Part shown: positions 49,748-58,977 of the stretch, one piece after another
Position numbering within the stretch: the stretch's first letter is position 1
Layout of the letters: each line of letters begins with the position of its first letter
Source of the DNA: Verrucomicrobiaceae bacterium
Lineage (GTDB): Bacteria; Verrucomicrobiota; Verrucomicrobiia; Verrucomicrobiales; Verrucomicrobiaceae
Assembly: GCA_016795375.1 (NCBI GenBank)
Contig: JAEUHJ010000204.1
Span: 28,454 to 92,453 of the forward strand
Length of the DNA stretch: 64,000 nucleotides
Reading direction: 5' to 3'
The notes under the pieces: model-generated
What the model was told of the DNA's origin: nothing
The model's input: the letters and a program-made list of their open reading frames with translations, nothing else
The model's database searches: none
Translations under genes and position numbers: made by a program

Positions 49748-52700
49748 ATGCACACAGCTCTCACATCCTCCATCCGCCATCTCAAGCGCCGCAAGGCCAT
49801 GGCCCTGGTGCTTGTCATCATCACCGTCGCGCTGCTTTCCATCCTGATCATCGCGATCTTCTCCATCACACGCACGGAGTACAAGGCCACGCAGAACTTC
49901 GTCGCCGCACGTTCGGCGAAGCAGTATGCGGACTTCGCCATCGCCATCACCCAGGCGCAGTTGCAGAACGCGCAGAACACCTCCAACCAGGCCTCCGGTG
50001 GCGACCCTTCCACCACCACCAACCAGATCATCCACGCCACCCAGCCCGGCATGGTTCGCGTTTACCGGGCCAACGGCGAGTTCCTGCGGGCGCACAAGCT
50101 CTACTCCAGCGCCCAGATGGTTGTCGCAAGCCCCAACAACGAGTCCCAGATCTTTGCCCAGGCGAATCAGGTGCCCCAGGATTGGAAGTCGGACGCGAAC
50201 AAGGCCCGGTACGTCGATCTGAACGAACCCGTGGTGCGCCCCGGCCTCTCCGCAGGTTCCACGCAGTCAGTTTACTTCCCGATCATTGATCCGCGGGCCG
50301 CCTACACCGGTTCGGTTTCCTCAGGCCAGAATCTCGTGGCGGTGGAGGGCTTCTCCTATGATAACCAGACACCGGCCATCGGTGGCGCCTCGCCCGTCAG
50401 CTATAATGAAGTCGTTCTACCCTCCCAGGCGTCAGGCAACCCTGACAAACTCCGCCTGCCCATGCCGGTGGAATGGATCTATGTGCTCCAGGACGGCACC
50501 ACGGGCGCGCTGGATGCCTCAAACAAGTTCATCAGCTCCATCAGCGGGGTCACACCCTCCTCCACCAACCCCATCGTGGGCCGTGTCGCCTTCTGGACGG
50601 ACGACGAATCCTCCAAGGTCAACGTCAACACCGCCACCGAGCCCACCTTCTTCGCCCCGCCTTACTTCTACCATCAGCGCGACTCGAAGTGGGCGAACTT
50701 CCCAGGCACCGCAGGCGAGTTCCAGCGCTATCCCGGGCATCCTGCCACCGTCGCGCTCAGCGCCGTGCTCGCTCCCGGCATCAATCTCGATCCTTTCGAC
50801 ACTCGCGTGAACCAGAACAACGTGGTGCAGGTCAAGGAACTCATCTACGGCCTGCTGCCGAAGGTTGCCGCTGGTGGCTCACGCGCAGGCACGCGCCCCT
50901 TCATGACGGATGACTTCTCCTCCAGCAATGGCGAGACAGCCCCGGCCGTCTCCGGTGACATCGCCGCCGCACGGAACGAGCGGCTCTATGCCAGCGTGGA
51001 TGAGCTGCTTTTCCAGGACAGCGGCTATGACACCACCAACGGGCGCATGGCCGCCCGCGTGGAGCTGCCCGGCCAGAGTGGACGTTACATGTTTGACCGC
51101 GATGCTCTGGAGCGTTCGCGCTTCTTCCTCACCGCCCACAGCCGCTCCCCGGAATTCACCACCCGCGGATTGCCACGCATCGTCATGTGGCCGTTGCCGG
51201 ACGTGCCCAGCGAAACCTCCGCCAGCAACAAGCGCAGCACCTTTGACAACCTCATCGCCCTTTGCGCCACCCTGCGCGCCACCGGCACCGGTTCCTCCGT
51301 GGCCAACAGCTACATCTTCCGCCGCGGCGAGCCGCATCACCCCACTCATGACGTCACCGGCTCCACGGGCGGGCTTGGCAGTTCTGCCGGCCTCCAGCGC
51401 AACTCCCGCCTGCTCGACTTCCTCTACGCCCAGATCGCGAACATGGAGTTCCCGCAGACTGGTGCCTTGGGCGGCGGCACCTCCACTTTCGGACAGAAAT
51501 ACGGCACGCAGAACGCCGCGCAGCTCGCCATCCAGTTCTTCGACTACATCCGCAGCTCGAACCTTTATGACGGCCTCCTGGCGCGTGACCAGGACGGCAC
51601 CCCCGCCTCAGGGCTTTCCGGCACAGCGCTCTACAACAAGAAGGACCAGATGGATCCTCAGCGCCTCACCTACACCAGTCAGCGTGTCACGCGCAGGGCC
51701 ACCGGCAGCCTCAATGACGGCACGCGGACAGGAGTCGGCAGCGACCTCTTGACTGACGATGCAGGCGTGCTCCCCGGTCACGGCCAGGTCAGCCCCGCCC
51801 GCTGGACAAAGAACGGCCAGACCTTCCAAGGATTCGGCCGCATGTTCACCTTCTCCGAGATCGGTTTCCAGATCATCTGTACCGCGGATGGAAAAAATGA
51901 CGACCTCTATTTCGTGGACTGCGGCGGCACCAGGAGCGGCGGTGGTTGCGCACCCAAGGCGGTCACCGCGCCCCGGGTCCTCGGTACCGGCACCACACCG
52001 GCCTCCGCCCTGCCGCCGAATTTCGGCCCAGGCAACACCCGCATGGGTTTCAACCGCTGGTACTCCAATTTCCCGCCCCTCACCGATACCACCGGGCGTC
52101 TCTATGGCTGCGATCCGGGCAGTCCTCTGAAGCATCCTTCCCGCCATCCCGGCTACGACCCGACCAACTGGAATCTGACCCTGGAGACAAACACCCCCCT
52201 TCAGCCGACACAAAAACGCGTGCAGGTCATGCTCATGCTGGAGGCATTCTGCGCCATGGAAGGCTGGACCAAGATGTACCCCGAGTGGGCCATCGTGCTC
52301 GACGGCCAGTTCATGCGCTCCATCCAGCTTGACGGCCAGATTCTCTTCCCCTCCACACGTGACGTCATCGTCAAATCCAACGGCAATGTGTACGAGGCTT
52401 ACGATGTGTACTCCAGTGGCGGCTTCGCCGGACCCACGGCCATCGCCGGTGGTCGTTCCACCCGCGGCTGGGGTGGGACGCAAATCGGGGACGACACGGA
52501 TCCGTATGTCAATGGGGCCAGCCGCGCAAGCAGTGGCAGCCGGTATATTGAAAACTCAGGCAACCCCATCGCCCACGACGGCCTCAACAGTTGGGGGCTG
52601 GTCAGCAACTTCGTCACAATCAACCGCGCCGGCCCCATGCGCCTGACCTTCGGTCAGCGCGACATGCGCATCCGCATTTATGACAAACACAGCCGTGCAG

Positions 52701-54859
52701 GCAACAGCGGCCAGGAGGTGCAGACCATCAACCTCTCCTTCGACAACATGACTCTCCCGGTGCCTGCCCTGGCCTTCGGCGGCGAGCGCAGGCTTGCCTC
52801 TGACCCGGCTGGAACCAATCTTGGGAGCAAACTCCCGATTCATAAAGCGGAGATCAACCACTACTATTATGTGGACTCCTTCGGTCGTGATACGTTCCGC
52901 CGCTCCCTTCAAGCCCCGCACTGGTGGTGCTTCAATCGCATGGGTTGCATCGGTCGCATGGCCGGAGCGGTGAATCCCGGCTTCAATGGGTCCAACGGCC
53001 TCTGGAGTGTCCCCCCCTCCTTTGTCACCAACTTCACCAGTTCCGACCAGCAGGCGCTCTTCGGGCGTTTGGACACCGAGTCGCGCTTTTCCACCGGACC
53101 CGGTTCCTTTGATAATGGTGGGAGGGAAGGGATCAGCGTCATCCCTCCGGAGGCTCTGACTGAATACGATTCGGCCGGGAGGCCTCTGATTAATAACCCG
53201 CTCAAGGATGAGCTGGGCAACAACTGGTCCGGCAGCGATGTCATCCGCACTTATGTGCCTGCCGTGGGAGATTACCGCCTTGCCGCCGCGCGCAACACCG
53301 TCCCGCGCACCATGTGGATGAAGCATCCTGTCTGGCAGGCGGTGGAATCCATGGCTCCCCAGAGCCAGCCGCGCACCATTCACAGCTTCACCACCCATTG
53401 GGCAGAGACTGAAAGTGGTTCTGTCCTGCCGAAATTTGACCCAAACAACCCGAATGTAAAACCCCCTCCGGCCTTCCAACCCTATGTCCGCACGGAGCAT
53501 ATGCTGGGCGTTCAATTCCATGTCAGCAACCGTGTTCCCGACCTGCCGCCGGCAGACGGTTGGAGCCGCACCGCCAACAGCTACGGGGACTTTGACAACG
53601 GCATCGCCAGCTCCCGCGACGGCCCCTACATCAACAAACCGGATGAGGGCAACTACTTTGCCGCCAAGTTCGGTCGGTACAGCTCGACGAAATTCTATCG
53701 CTCTGGTTACTTTTACGAACCCTGGCACAACAGCGACGACTGGCGCAGCGGCGTTTACATGACCCCCAACCGCATGATCTCCTCCCCCGTCATGTTCGGC
53801 TCCCTGCCCACCGGTGTCTGGGGTGGTGGCAGTGTCAGCACCAATGCCGTTTCGACTTCAGGGGTTTCCTATGACACCAACCAGGATGGCAAGCCCTGGC
53901 AGACGCTGCTCTTCCGACCCTATGCCCGCTCCCACAACCGTTATGGCAGGCCTGTTGCTCCTGGTCATCCCGGGGACAACAACCCGCGTGACCACAACCT
54001 CCTTGATCTCTTCTGCATGCCCATTGTCGAGCCCTACGCCATCAGCGAGCCGCTCTCCGTCGCCGGGCGGCTTAATTTGAACTACCAGATCATGCCCTTC
54101 ACCCACATCACACGGGCCACGGCCATGCATGCCCTGATGAAAGGGGAGTTTATGACCGCCATCCCCGCCAACGAGGATGTGAACAACGCCAAAAGCTACC
54201 AGCAGGTGGCCAACGCGGCCATGTGGGGCAACACCGGCGACCGCTTTTGGGATGAGGCGACGCACAGGAAATACTGGCACCGGCCCATTGACGTGACCAG
54301 GACGCTATACCAGTTCGAACAGCGCTTTCACCTCAGTGCCACCGGATCAAACCACAATCTCGCACGCATCCGCGGCCTCTTCCGCACCCCCAGTCAGATT
54401 TGTGAAATCCACCTCATTCCGAATGTTTCGCGCGGCCCCTCCACTGGTGAAAACATCGGCAGTGTCGGCAGCGTCAGCCAGAACACCAGCGGTTCCCAGC
54501 TCCAGCAAATCATGGATGATTTCTGGCAGAACCACGCCCCCACCGGGGACAACACCCGTGAGCGCCCCTACTCCAACATTTACAACCGCGTCACCACCCG
54601 CGGGAACACCTTCCGAGTTCACATGCGCGCCCAGACGCTGCGCAAGGCGCGCTCCACGGCTGCGGATGTCTTTGACCCCGTCAAGGACGCCGTCCTGGGT
54701 GAGTACCGCGGCTCCGCCCTCATCGAACGCTACATCGACCCCACCGACGTAAACAATCCCATCCCCGACTACGGCGAGTCCGCCAACCCTCTCGCCCTGC
54801 CGCCGCTCGACACCTTCTACAAGTTCCGCACCCTCGAATACAAGCGTTTCAGCCCATGA
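49748..54859 (+). CDS. Verru_Chthon cassette protein A (giant PilX/GspK-like pseudopilin)
   Basis: 1703 residues. A good ribosome site (GAGGAG, 7-base spacing) fixes the start, unlike most genes here. Residues ~14-45 form a prepilin-like N-terminus: basic SSIRHLKRRKA, then a hydrophobic helix (MALVLVIITVALLSILIIAI) and TRTEYKATQN. It lacks the Glu5 of true pilins, as GspK and PilX do. Near 280-297 is VAFWTDDESSKVNVNTATE, the mark of this family; the DE..KVNVNTA part recalls the GspK 'DE.gkiNLN' box. The remaining ~1400 residues are large, Pro/Ser/Asn/Tyr-rich, predicted extracellular, and of no known fold. First gene of the four-gene cassette, it overlaps gene B by 4 bp (ATGA), so translation is coupled. 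Function unknown; a pilus-tip or secretion role is inferred. Confidence 0.88.
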   Translation: MHTALTSSIRHLKRRKAMALVLVIITVALLSILIIAIFSITRTEYKATQNFVAARSAKQYADFAIAITQAQLQNAQNTSNQASGGDPSTTTNQIIHATQPGMVRVYRANGEFLRAHKLYSSAQMVVASPNNESQIFAQANQVPQDWKSDANKARYVDLNEPVVRPGLSAGSTQSVYFPIIDPRAAYTGSVSSGQNLVAVEGFSYDNQTPAIGGASPVSYNEVVLPSQASGNPDKLRLPMPVEWIYVLQDGTTGALDASNKFISSISGVTPSSTNPIVGRVAFWTDDESSKVNVNTATEPTFFAPPYFYHQRDSKWANFPGTAGEFQRYPGHPATVALSAVLAPGINLDPFDTRVNQNNVVQVKELIYGLLPKVAAGGSRAGTRPFMTDDFSSSNGETAPAVSGDIAAARNERLYASVDELLFQDSGYDTTNGRMAARVELPGQSGRYMFDRDALERSRFFLTAHSRSPEFTTRGLPRIVMWPLPDVPSETSASNKRSTFDNLIALCATLRATGTGSSVANSYIFRRGEPHHPTHDVTGSTGGLGSSAGLQRNSRLLDFLYAQIANMEFPQTGALGGGTSTFGQKYGTQNAAQLAIQFFDYIRSSNLYDGLLARDQDGTPASGLSGTALYNKKDQMDPQRLTYTSQRVTRRATGSLNDGTRTGVGSDLLTDDAGVLPGHGQVSPARWTKNGQTFQGFGRMFTFSEIGFQIICTADGKNDDLYFVDCGGTRSGGGCAPKAVTAPRVLGTGTTPASALPPNFGPGNTRMGFNRWYSNFPPLTDTTGRLYGCDPGSPLKHPSRHPGYDPTNWNLTLETNTPLQPTQKRVQVMLMLEAFCAMEGWTKMYPEWAIVLDGQFMRSIQLDGQILFPSTRDVIVKSNGNVYEAYDVYSSGGFAGPTAIAGGRSTRGWGGTQIGDDTDPYVNGASRASSGSRYIENSGNPIAHDGLNSWGLVSNFVTINRAGPMRLTFGQRDMRIRIYDKHSRAGNSGQEVQTINLSFDNMTLPVPALAFGGERRLASDPAGTNLGSKLPIHKAEINHYYYVDSFGRDTFRRSLQAPHWWCFNRMGCIGRMAGAVNPGFNGSNGLWSVPPSFVTNFTSSDQQALFGRLDTESRFSTGPGSFDNGGREGISVIPPEALTEYDSAGRPLINNPLKDELGNNWSGSDVIRTYVPAVGDYRLAAARNTVPRTMWMKHPVWQAVESMAPQSQPRTIHSFTTHWAETESGSVLPKFDPNNPNVKPPPAFQPYVRTEHMLGVQFHVSNRVPDLPPADGWSRTANSYGDFDNGIASSRDGPYINKPDEGNYFAAKFGRYSSTKFYRSGYFYEPWHNSDDWRSGVYMTPNRMISSPVMFGSLPTGVWGGGSVSTNAVSTSGVSYDTNQDGKPWQTLLFRPYARSHNRYGRPVAPGHPGDNNPRDHNLLDLFCMPIVEPYAISEPLSVAGRLNLNYQIMPFTHITRATAMHALMKGEFMTAIPANEDVNNAKSYQQVANAAMWGNTGDRFWDEATHRKYWHRPIDVTRTLYQFEQRFHLSATGSNHNLARIRGLFRTPSQICEIHLIPNVSRGPSTGENIGSVGSVSQNTSGSQLQQIMDDFWQNHAPTGDNTRERPYSNIYNRVTTRGNTFRVHMRAQTLRKARSTAADVFDPVKDAVLGEYRGSALIERYIDPTDVNNPIPDYGESANPLALPPLDTFYKFRTLEYKRFSP

Positions 54860-55371
54860 TCGTGACTGACTTTCATCAACGACGCCCGGCCTCCGCAGGC
54901 TTCTCCCTTGTGGAGGTGACGCTCGCCGTCGCCATCGCCGCCCTGGCCATCATCACCCTGCTCGGCCTCATGCCCCAGGGGCTCGAAATGTCCCGCAAGA
55001 CGGGCATCCTCACCCTGAACAGCAACATCATCGAACAGATCATCCGTGATCTGGAAAACACGCAGTTCAGCCTTCTTCCCGCCCAGGGAACAGGGGCCGC
55101 TTCCGGCGGTGGCAACGCCCTGCCTGAGAAAAGCCGCCGCTACTTCAACGATCAGGGCCAGGAGGTGGACCAGCAGTCCAAGGCGATCACTTTTGTCGCC
55201 GAAATCGATTTCTCCAAGCCGGCCTCTCTGCCCAAGACCGAGCAGACACAGCCCTACCTGCGCCGGGTCGTCATCCGCGTGGCCACCACCACCAATCCCG
55301 AATTCCAGTTCGGAGAAAACAACCGGATCGCCTACACCACCTTCAATCACCTGATTGCCAAAACTCGCTGA
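54856..55371 (+). CDS. Verru_Chthon cassette protein B (GspI/PilV-like pseudopilin)
   Basis: 171 residues. A short leader with two Arg precedes the type IV prepilin motif AGFSLVEVTLAVAIAALAII (Glu5 present, cut expected after Gly at residue 15), giving a typical N-methylated helix. After it, MPQGLEMSRKTGILTLNSNI and EQIIRDLENTQF resemble PilV/GspI minor pseudopilins. The C-terminal part has beta-strands ending in PYLRRVVIRVATTTNPEFQF. The start ATG overlaps the stop of A (ATGA), and its stop is 10 bp before C, so A-B-C is a tight operon. A prepilin peptidase is needed but not encoded here. Minor pseudopilin identity is an inference from sequence style and order. Confidence 0.88.
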   Translation: MIVTDFHQRRPASAGFSLVEVTLAVAIAALAIITLLGLMPQGLEMSRKTGILTLNSNIIEQIIRDLENTQFSLLPAQGTGAASGGGNALPEKSRRYFNDQGQEVDQQSKAITFVAEIDFSKPASLPKTEQTQPYLRRVVIRVATTTNPEFQFGENNRIAYTTFNHLIAKTR

Positions 55372-55381
55372 GTTTTCCGCC

Positions 55382-56596
55382 ATGAACGCCGGATCATCAC
55401 TCCCTTCCTCCCCGGTGCCGCCACCCCGGCCCCGCTCTCGCTGTCATCCGGCCTTCACCCTGGTGGAGTTGATGATCTCCATCACCATCCTGGTCATTCT
55501 CATGCTGGTGGTCACCCAGGTCATCGGCATCGTGCAGCGCAACTGGGTACGCTCGAACGCCCGCGTCTCCCAGTTCCGTGAGGCCCGTGTCGCCTTTGAC
55601 ACCCTCACCCGCAATCTCAGCCAGGCCACGCTCAACACCTACTGGGAAAGCGCCGCCGATCCCTTCCGCACGGATGCCGCCGGCCAGCAGGTCACCCGCG
55701 CCCGTGCCAATCTGCGTCAGTCGGAGCTGCAGTTCGTCTGCGGCCCCACCACGAAACTCCTCACCTCCGCCTCCGGCTCGAAGGAGAACTATCCGGGCCA
55801 TGCGGTCTTCTTCCAGGCGCCTCTCGGTGTCACCCGCCTTGTCGCCGCCAACAACAGCCAGGCCAACACTGAGAACATGGTCAACCTCCTCTGCGGCCGT
55901 GGTTATTTTGTCGAGTGGGGGGATGACCAGCCCTACCGCCCGCCGTTTCTCAACCAGCTCACCAGCGTTCCCACGCGCCTACGCCTGCGTTTGATGGAGT
56001 ACAGCCCCACGGCGGAGATGAACCTCATCTATGCCAACGGCTACCGCCTCATCGACCCCGCCGACCGCACAAAAACCCAGAACTCCCGCAAGTGGTTCCA
56101 GGAAGCGCTCACCAACACCGTCAAGGACAATGAAAAAGTCGAATCCCGTGCCTTCACACGGCCCATCGCCGAAAACATCCTCACCCTTGTCATTTCTCCA
56201 CGCATTGAAACCAATGTGGCTGCCGGCGGTGGAAACACCGAGCCTTATGCCATCGCCCGGCAATATGAGTTTGACTCCGCCCTGGTCACCAATCCGGGAT
56301 CTGCCTCCGGCAGCACGCCGCAGGGTACCCAGCACCAGATGCCCCCTCTGCTCAAAGTGACCATGGTCGCCCTCGACCAGCGCGGCGGTGAGACGCTCTC
56401 CAGCAACACCACCCTCCGTCAGAAAGTGCTGTCCGAGGCATCCGCGTTGTTCACCAATGCCGCCGATTATGATTCCGATCTGGAAGGCACCTCGGAGGAG
56501 CCCGGCAAGCTCAAAAAAATCCTCCTCGACAACAAGCTGGACTACCGCGTCTTCACCACCACCATCGCCCTCAAGCAGGCGCGCTGGAGCTTTTAA
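55382..56596 (+). CDS. Verru_Chthon cassette protein C (GspJ/PilW-like pseudopilin)
   Basis: 404 residues from the ATG at 55382, 10 bp after gene B; an in-frame TTG upstream would overlap B and is unlikely. A long basic/Pro-Ser leader (~23 residues) precedes the prepilin motif AFTLVELMISITILVILMLV (Glu5 present). The next stretch, VSQFREARVAFDTLTRNLSQ followed by ATLNTYW, is the PilW/GspJ hallmark ('reaR.alr.l.r.l..a'). The rest is a long beta-rich domain with HAVFFQAPLGVTR, RLRLRLMEYSP and PPLLKVTMVALDQRGGE, where the last resembles the PilW/GspJ 'v.v.l.l' strand. Twice the usual GspJ length. Third gene of the cassette. Confidence 0.88.
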   Translation: MNAGSSLPSSPVPPPRPRSRCHPAFTLVELMISITILVILMLVVTQVIGIVQRNWVRSNARVSQFREARVAFDTLTRNLSQATLNTYWESAADPFRTDAAGQQVTRARANLRQSELQFVCGPTTKLLTSASGSKENYPGHAVFFQAPLGVTRLVAANNSQANTENMVNLLCGRGYFVEWGDDQPYRPPFLNQLTSVPTRLRLRLMEYSPTAEMNLIYANGYRLIDPADRTKTQNSRKWFQEALTNTVKDNEKVESRAFTRPIAENILTLVISPRIETNVAAGGGNTEPYAIARQYEFDSALVTNPGSASGSTPQGTQHQMPPLLKVTMVALDQRGGETLSSNTTLRQKVLSEASALFTNAADYDSDLEGTSEEPGKLKKILLDNKLDYRVFTTTIALKQARWSF

Positions 56597-56614
56597 CATT
56601 TCGTCCTTGCCGTC

Positions 56615-57325
56615 ATGATTCATGCGCCCACATCCCCACGGCCGTCAGCCGCACGCGCCTTCTCCCTCATCGAAATGCTCGTTGTGGTGACGATCATCGT
56701 GCTGCTGCTCGCTTTTTCCGCCCCCGCTCTCTCCCGCACCCTCATGGCCAGCAAGCTCGCCTCCGCAGGCGAATCTGTTTTTGGAGCCATCTCCGAGGCG
56801 CAACAAATCTCCTATGCCAGCAATGTCCCGGTGGAGCTGCGCTTCTTCAAAGTGACGGACACCTTCGGGGCTAATCCGGCCTACCGCTCCTATCAGATAT
56901 TCAAAATCAACCAGGTCACCGAGGGCACCGGGGCTGCGGCGACCACCAAGGAGTCGCTGGACCCTGCCAACAACCTTGTGAACCTCCCTGAAAGCGTCAT
57001 CATCGTTCCAGACGACACCCTTTCCCCCGCGCTGAAAGGCGACGGGCTGCCGGACACCAAGGAAGGTTCCAGTGTCGGCTATTCCGGTGTCCAGAAAGCC
57101 GTTTACAATGCCTGGCGTTTCATGCCGGACGGCTCCTGCCGGAAAGTCGGCCAGTCGTCCGGCGGTTTTGCCGCGCTGGAGTATCAAAAGCTCACCGAGA
57201 GTTTCATCACCCTCACCACGGAAAGCGGCCAGGCCGTCACCGCGCAGAACCTGCCCAATAATTTCTTCACCATCCAGGTGGATCCATTCACGGGGAAGGC
57301 CAAGAGTTACAAACCCGGTTTCTGA
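56615..57325 (+). CDS. Verru_Chthon cassette protein D (GspH/FimT-like pseudopilin)
   Basis: 236 residues, starting 18 bp after gene C. Prepilin motif ARAFSLIEMLVVVTIIVLLL with Glu5; the leader is short, with Arg at 9 and 14. The FSAPALSRTLMASKLASAGE region and ISEAQQISYASNVPVELRFF are the FimT/GspH pattern ('a..l...l..Ar..Ai.rn.pV.l'). The C-terminal domain is beta-rich and ends NFFTIQVDPFTGKAKSYKPG, the 'i.i...tG..k' strand common to GspH. It completes the A-B-C-D set. Guanine-nucleotide gene guaB begins 58 bp later and is probably a separate unit. Confidence 0.87.
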   Translation: MIHAPTSPRPSAARAFSLIEMLVVVTIIVLLLAFSAPALSRTLMASKLASAGESVFGAISEAQQISYASNVPVELRFFKVTDTFGANPAYRSYQIFKINQVTEGTGAAATTKESLDPANNLVNLPESVIIVPDDTLSPALKGDGLPDTKEGSSVGYSGVQKAVYNAWRFMPDGSCRKVGQSSGGFAALEYQKLTESFITLTTESGQAVTAQNLPNNFFTIQVDPFTGKAKSYKPGF

Positions 57326-57346
57326 TTTTGATCATCAGGCGATTTT

Positions 57347-57365
57347 CCGCATGACAGCCGCATGA
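57347..57365 (+). promoter_or_regulatory. Direct repeat upstream of guaB
   Basis: CCGCATGA occurs at 57347-57354 and again at 57358-57365, an 11-bp period (one helical turn), 19 bp before the guaB start. GGCGAT (57338-57343) / ATCGCC (57365-57370) flank it. This could be an operator or the remnant of a terminator for the cassette; no -10/-35 pair is clear. Confidence 0.25.
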
Positions 57366-57383
57366 TCGCCGCTTACCTGCGAC

Positions 57384-58841
57384 ATGGGTGAACTGCCTTC
57401 TCTTGCGTTAAGTTTCGACGACGTCCTCCTCCTCCCGGCGCACAGCGCCGTTCTTCCCGGAGAGGTCGATGTGAGCACCAAGCTCGCTTCCATCTCTCTC
57501 AACGTCCCCGTCCTCTCCTCCGCCATGGACACCGTCACGGAGTCCGAGCTCGCCATCGCGCTCGCCCGTGAGGGAGGACTCGGGGTCATCCACCGCAACA
57601 TGCCCGTGGACCAGCAGGCCGACCAGGTCGCGCGCGTGAAACGCAGTGAAAACACCGTCATTCAGAACCCGCACACAGTCACCCCCGAGACACGCCTCGG
57701 AGAACTGCACCGCCTTATGCATGAGAAAGGCGTCAGCGGCTTTCCCGTCGTGGACAAGGACGGAAAACTCGTCGGCATGGTCACCAGCCGCGATCTTTGG
57801 TACATCGAGGACGAAAACACGCCGGTCTCCGCCATCATGACCCCGGGCACCCGCCTCGCCACCGGCACACCGCAGACCAGTTTCGAGGACGCCCTCAAAA
57901 TCATCTACACCCACCGCATCGAGAAGCTCCCGCTCATTGACGCGAACGGCAGGCTCGCCGGCCTCATCACCAAGCAGGACATCATCAAGCGCCAGACTTT
58001 CAAAAGCGCCGCCAAGGACTTGAACGGCCAGCTTCGTGTCGGCGCTGCCGTCGGAGTCGGGGACGACTGCATCGACCGTGGCAAGGCGCTGCTCGCCGCA
58101 GGCGCGGATGCCATTTTCATCGACGCCGCCACCGGCCACACCAGCCGCGTCATGAGTGTCATCGCGAGACTGCGTGAGAACCTCGGCCAGAACATCCCCA
58201 TCGTCGCGGGCAACGTCGTCACGGCCGATGGTGCGCGTGATTTGATGAAAGCGGGCGTCTCCGCCATCAAGGTCGGAGTCGGGCCGGGTTCCATCTGCAC
58301 CACACGCATCATCTCCGGTGTCGGCATGGCTCAGTTCAGCGCCGTGCAGGAGGTCGCGGAGGTTTGTCGGCCTGCGGGGGTCACCGTCATCGCCGATGGC
58401 GGCATCCGTTATTCCGGCGACATCGTCAAAGCCCTCGCCGGCGGGGCTGATCTGGTCATGCTCGGCTCGCTTCTCGCCGGAACCAGCGAAAGCCCCGGCA
58501 GCATGGTCAAATGGCAGGGCCGCACCTTCAAGGAGTACCGTGGCATGGGCTCTCTCAAGGCCATGCGCAAAGGGGCAGGGGACCGCTACGGCCAGAACAG
58601 CTCCGGCAAGCTTGTTCCCGAGGGCGTCGAGGCTCGCGTTCCCTACAAAGGCCCGCTCGCCGACGTCGTCTTCCAACTCATCGGCGGTCTGCGCAGCGGC
58701 ATGGGTTACGTCGGGGCGAATAATCTCGGCGAACTGCGCGCCAAGGCCCGCTTTGTCCGTATCACGGCCGGCGGCCTCAAGGAAAGCCACCCGCATGACG
58801 TCGTCATCACCGAGGAACCGGTGAATTACGAGCCAGGTTGA
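57384..58841 (+). CDS. guaB: Inosine-5'-monophosphate dehydrogenase
   Basis: 485 residues, the standard bacterial length. It begins [20 protein letters not shown] with [20 protein letters not shown], the family N-terminus. A CBS pair (about 93-205) interrupts the barrel. The catalytic loop [11 protein letters not shown] has Cys305. [20 protein letters not shown] binds the phosphate, [11 protein letters not shown] and [11 protein letters not shown] follow, and RYGQ with [10 protein letters not shown] is the mobile flap. It oxidises IMP to XMP with NAD, the rate-limiting step of guanine nucleotide synthesis, in the cytoplasm. It stands apart from guaA here. Its stop is followed by a REP-like palindrome and it converges on rplQ. 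Confidence 0.97.
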   Translation: MGELPSLALSFDDVLLLPAHSAVLPGEVDVSTKLASISLNVPVLSSAMDTVTESELAIALAREGGLGVIHRNMPVDQQADQVARVKRSENTVIQNPHTVTPETRLGELHRLMHEKGVSGFPVVDKDGKLVGMVTSRDLWYIEDENTPVSAIMTPGTRLATGTPQTSFEDALKIIYTHRIEKLPLIDANGRLAGLITKQDIIKRQTFKSAAKDLNGQLRVGAAVGVGDDCIDRGKALLAAGADAIFIDAATGHTSRVMSVIARLRENLGQNIPIVAGNVVTADGARDLMKAGVSAIKVGVGPGSICTTRIISGVGMAQFSAVQEVAEVCRPAGVTVIADGGIRYSGDIVKALAGGADLVMLGSLLAGTSESPGSMVKWQGRTFKEYRGMGSLKAMRKGAGDRYGQNSSGKLVPEGVEARVPYKGPLADVVFQLIGGLRSGMGYVGANNLGELRAKARFVRITAGGLKESHPHDVVITEEPVNYEPG

Positions 58842-58843
58842 AA

Positions 58844-58906
58844 CCGGAATTCCAAATTTCCTCTGCGGGGTGCGGGTTTTCAACCCGTGGAGCCTTCGGA
58901 ATTCGG
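58844..58906. repeat. REP-like palindromic element after guaB
   Basis: CCGGAATTCC (58844-58853) and CGGAATTCGG (58897-58906) form imperfect arms. In the centre is CGGGTT-TTC-AACCCG (58873-58887), the same 15 bases found inside the gene at 4993-11547. The hairpin may help end guaB transcription, although no T-run follows on the plus strand. Confidence 0.5.
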
Positions 58907-58914
58907 ACTCAGCC

Positions 58915-58948
58915 AAAAAAAACGCGGGAGCCTTCCGACTCCCGCGTT
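58915..58948 (-). terminator. Rho-independent terminator of the rpoA-rplQ unit
   Basis: On the minus strand the stem AACGCGGGAG / CTCCCGCGTT (10 bp, 58939-58948 with 58921-58930, 8-base loop) runs directly into eight T (58922-58915). It lies 30 bp after the rplQ stop. A textbook intrinsic terminator, and the clearest in the window. Confidence 0.9.
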
Positions 58949-58977
58949 GGATCGTTTCTCAGTGGAGAGACACCGGC

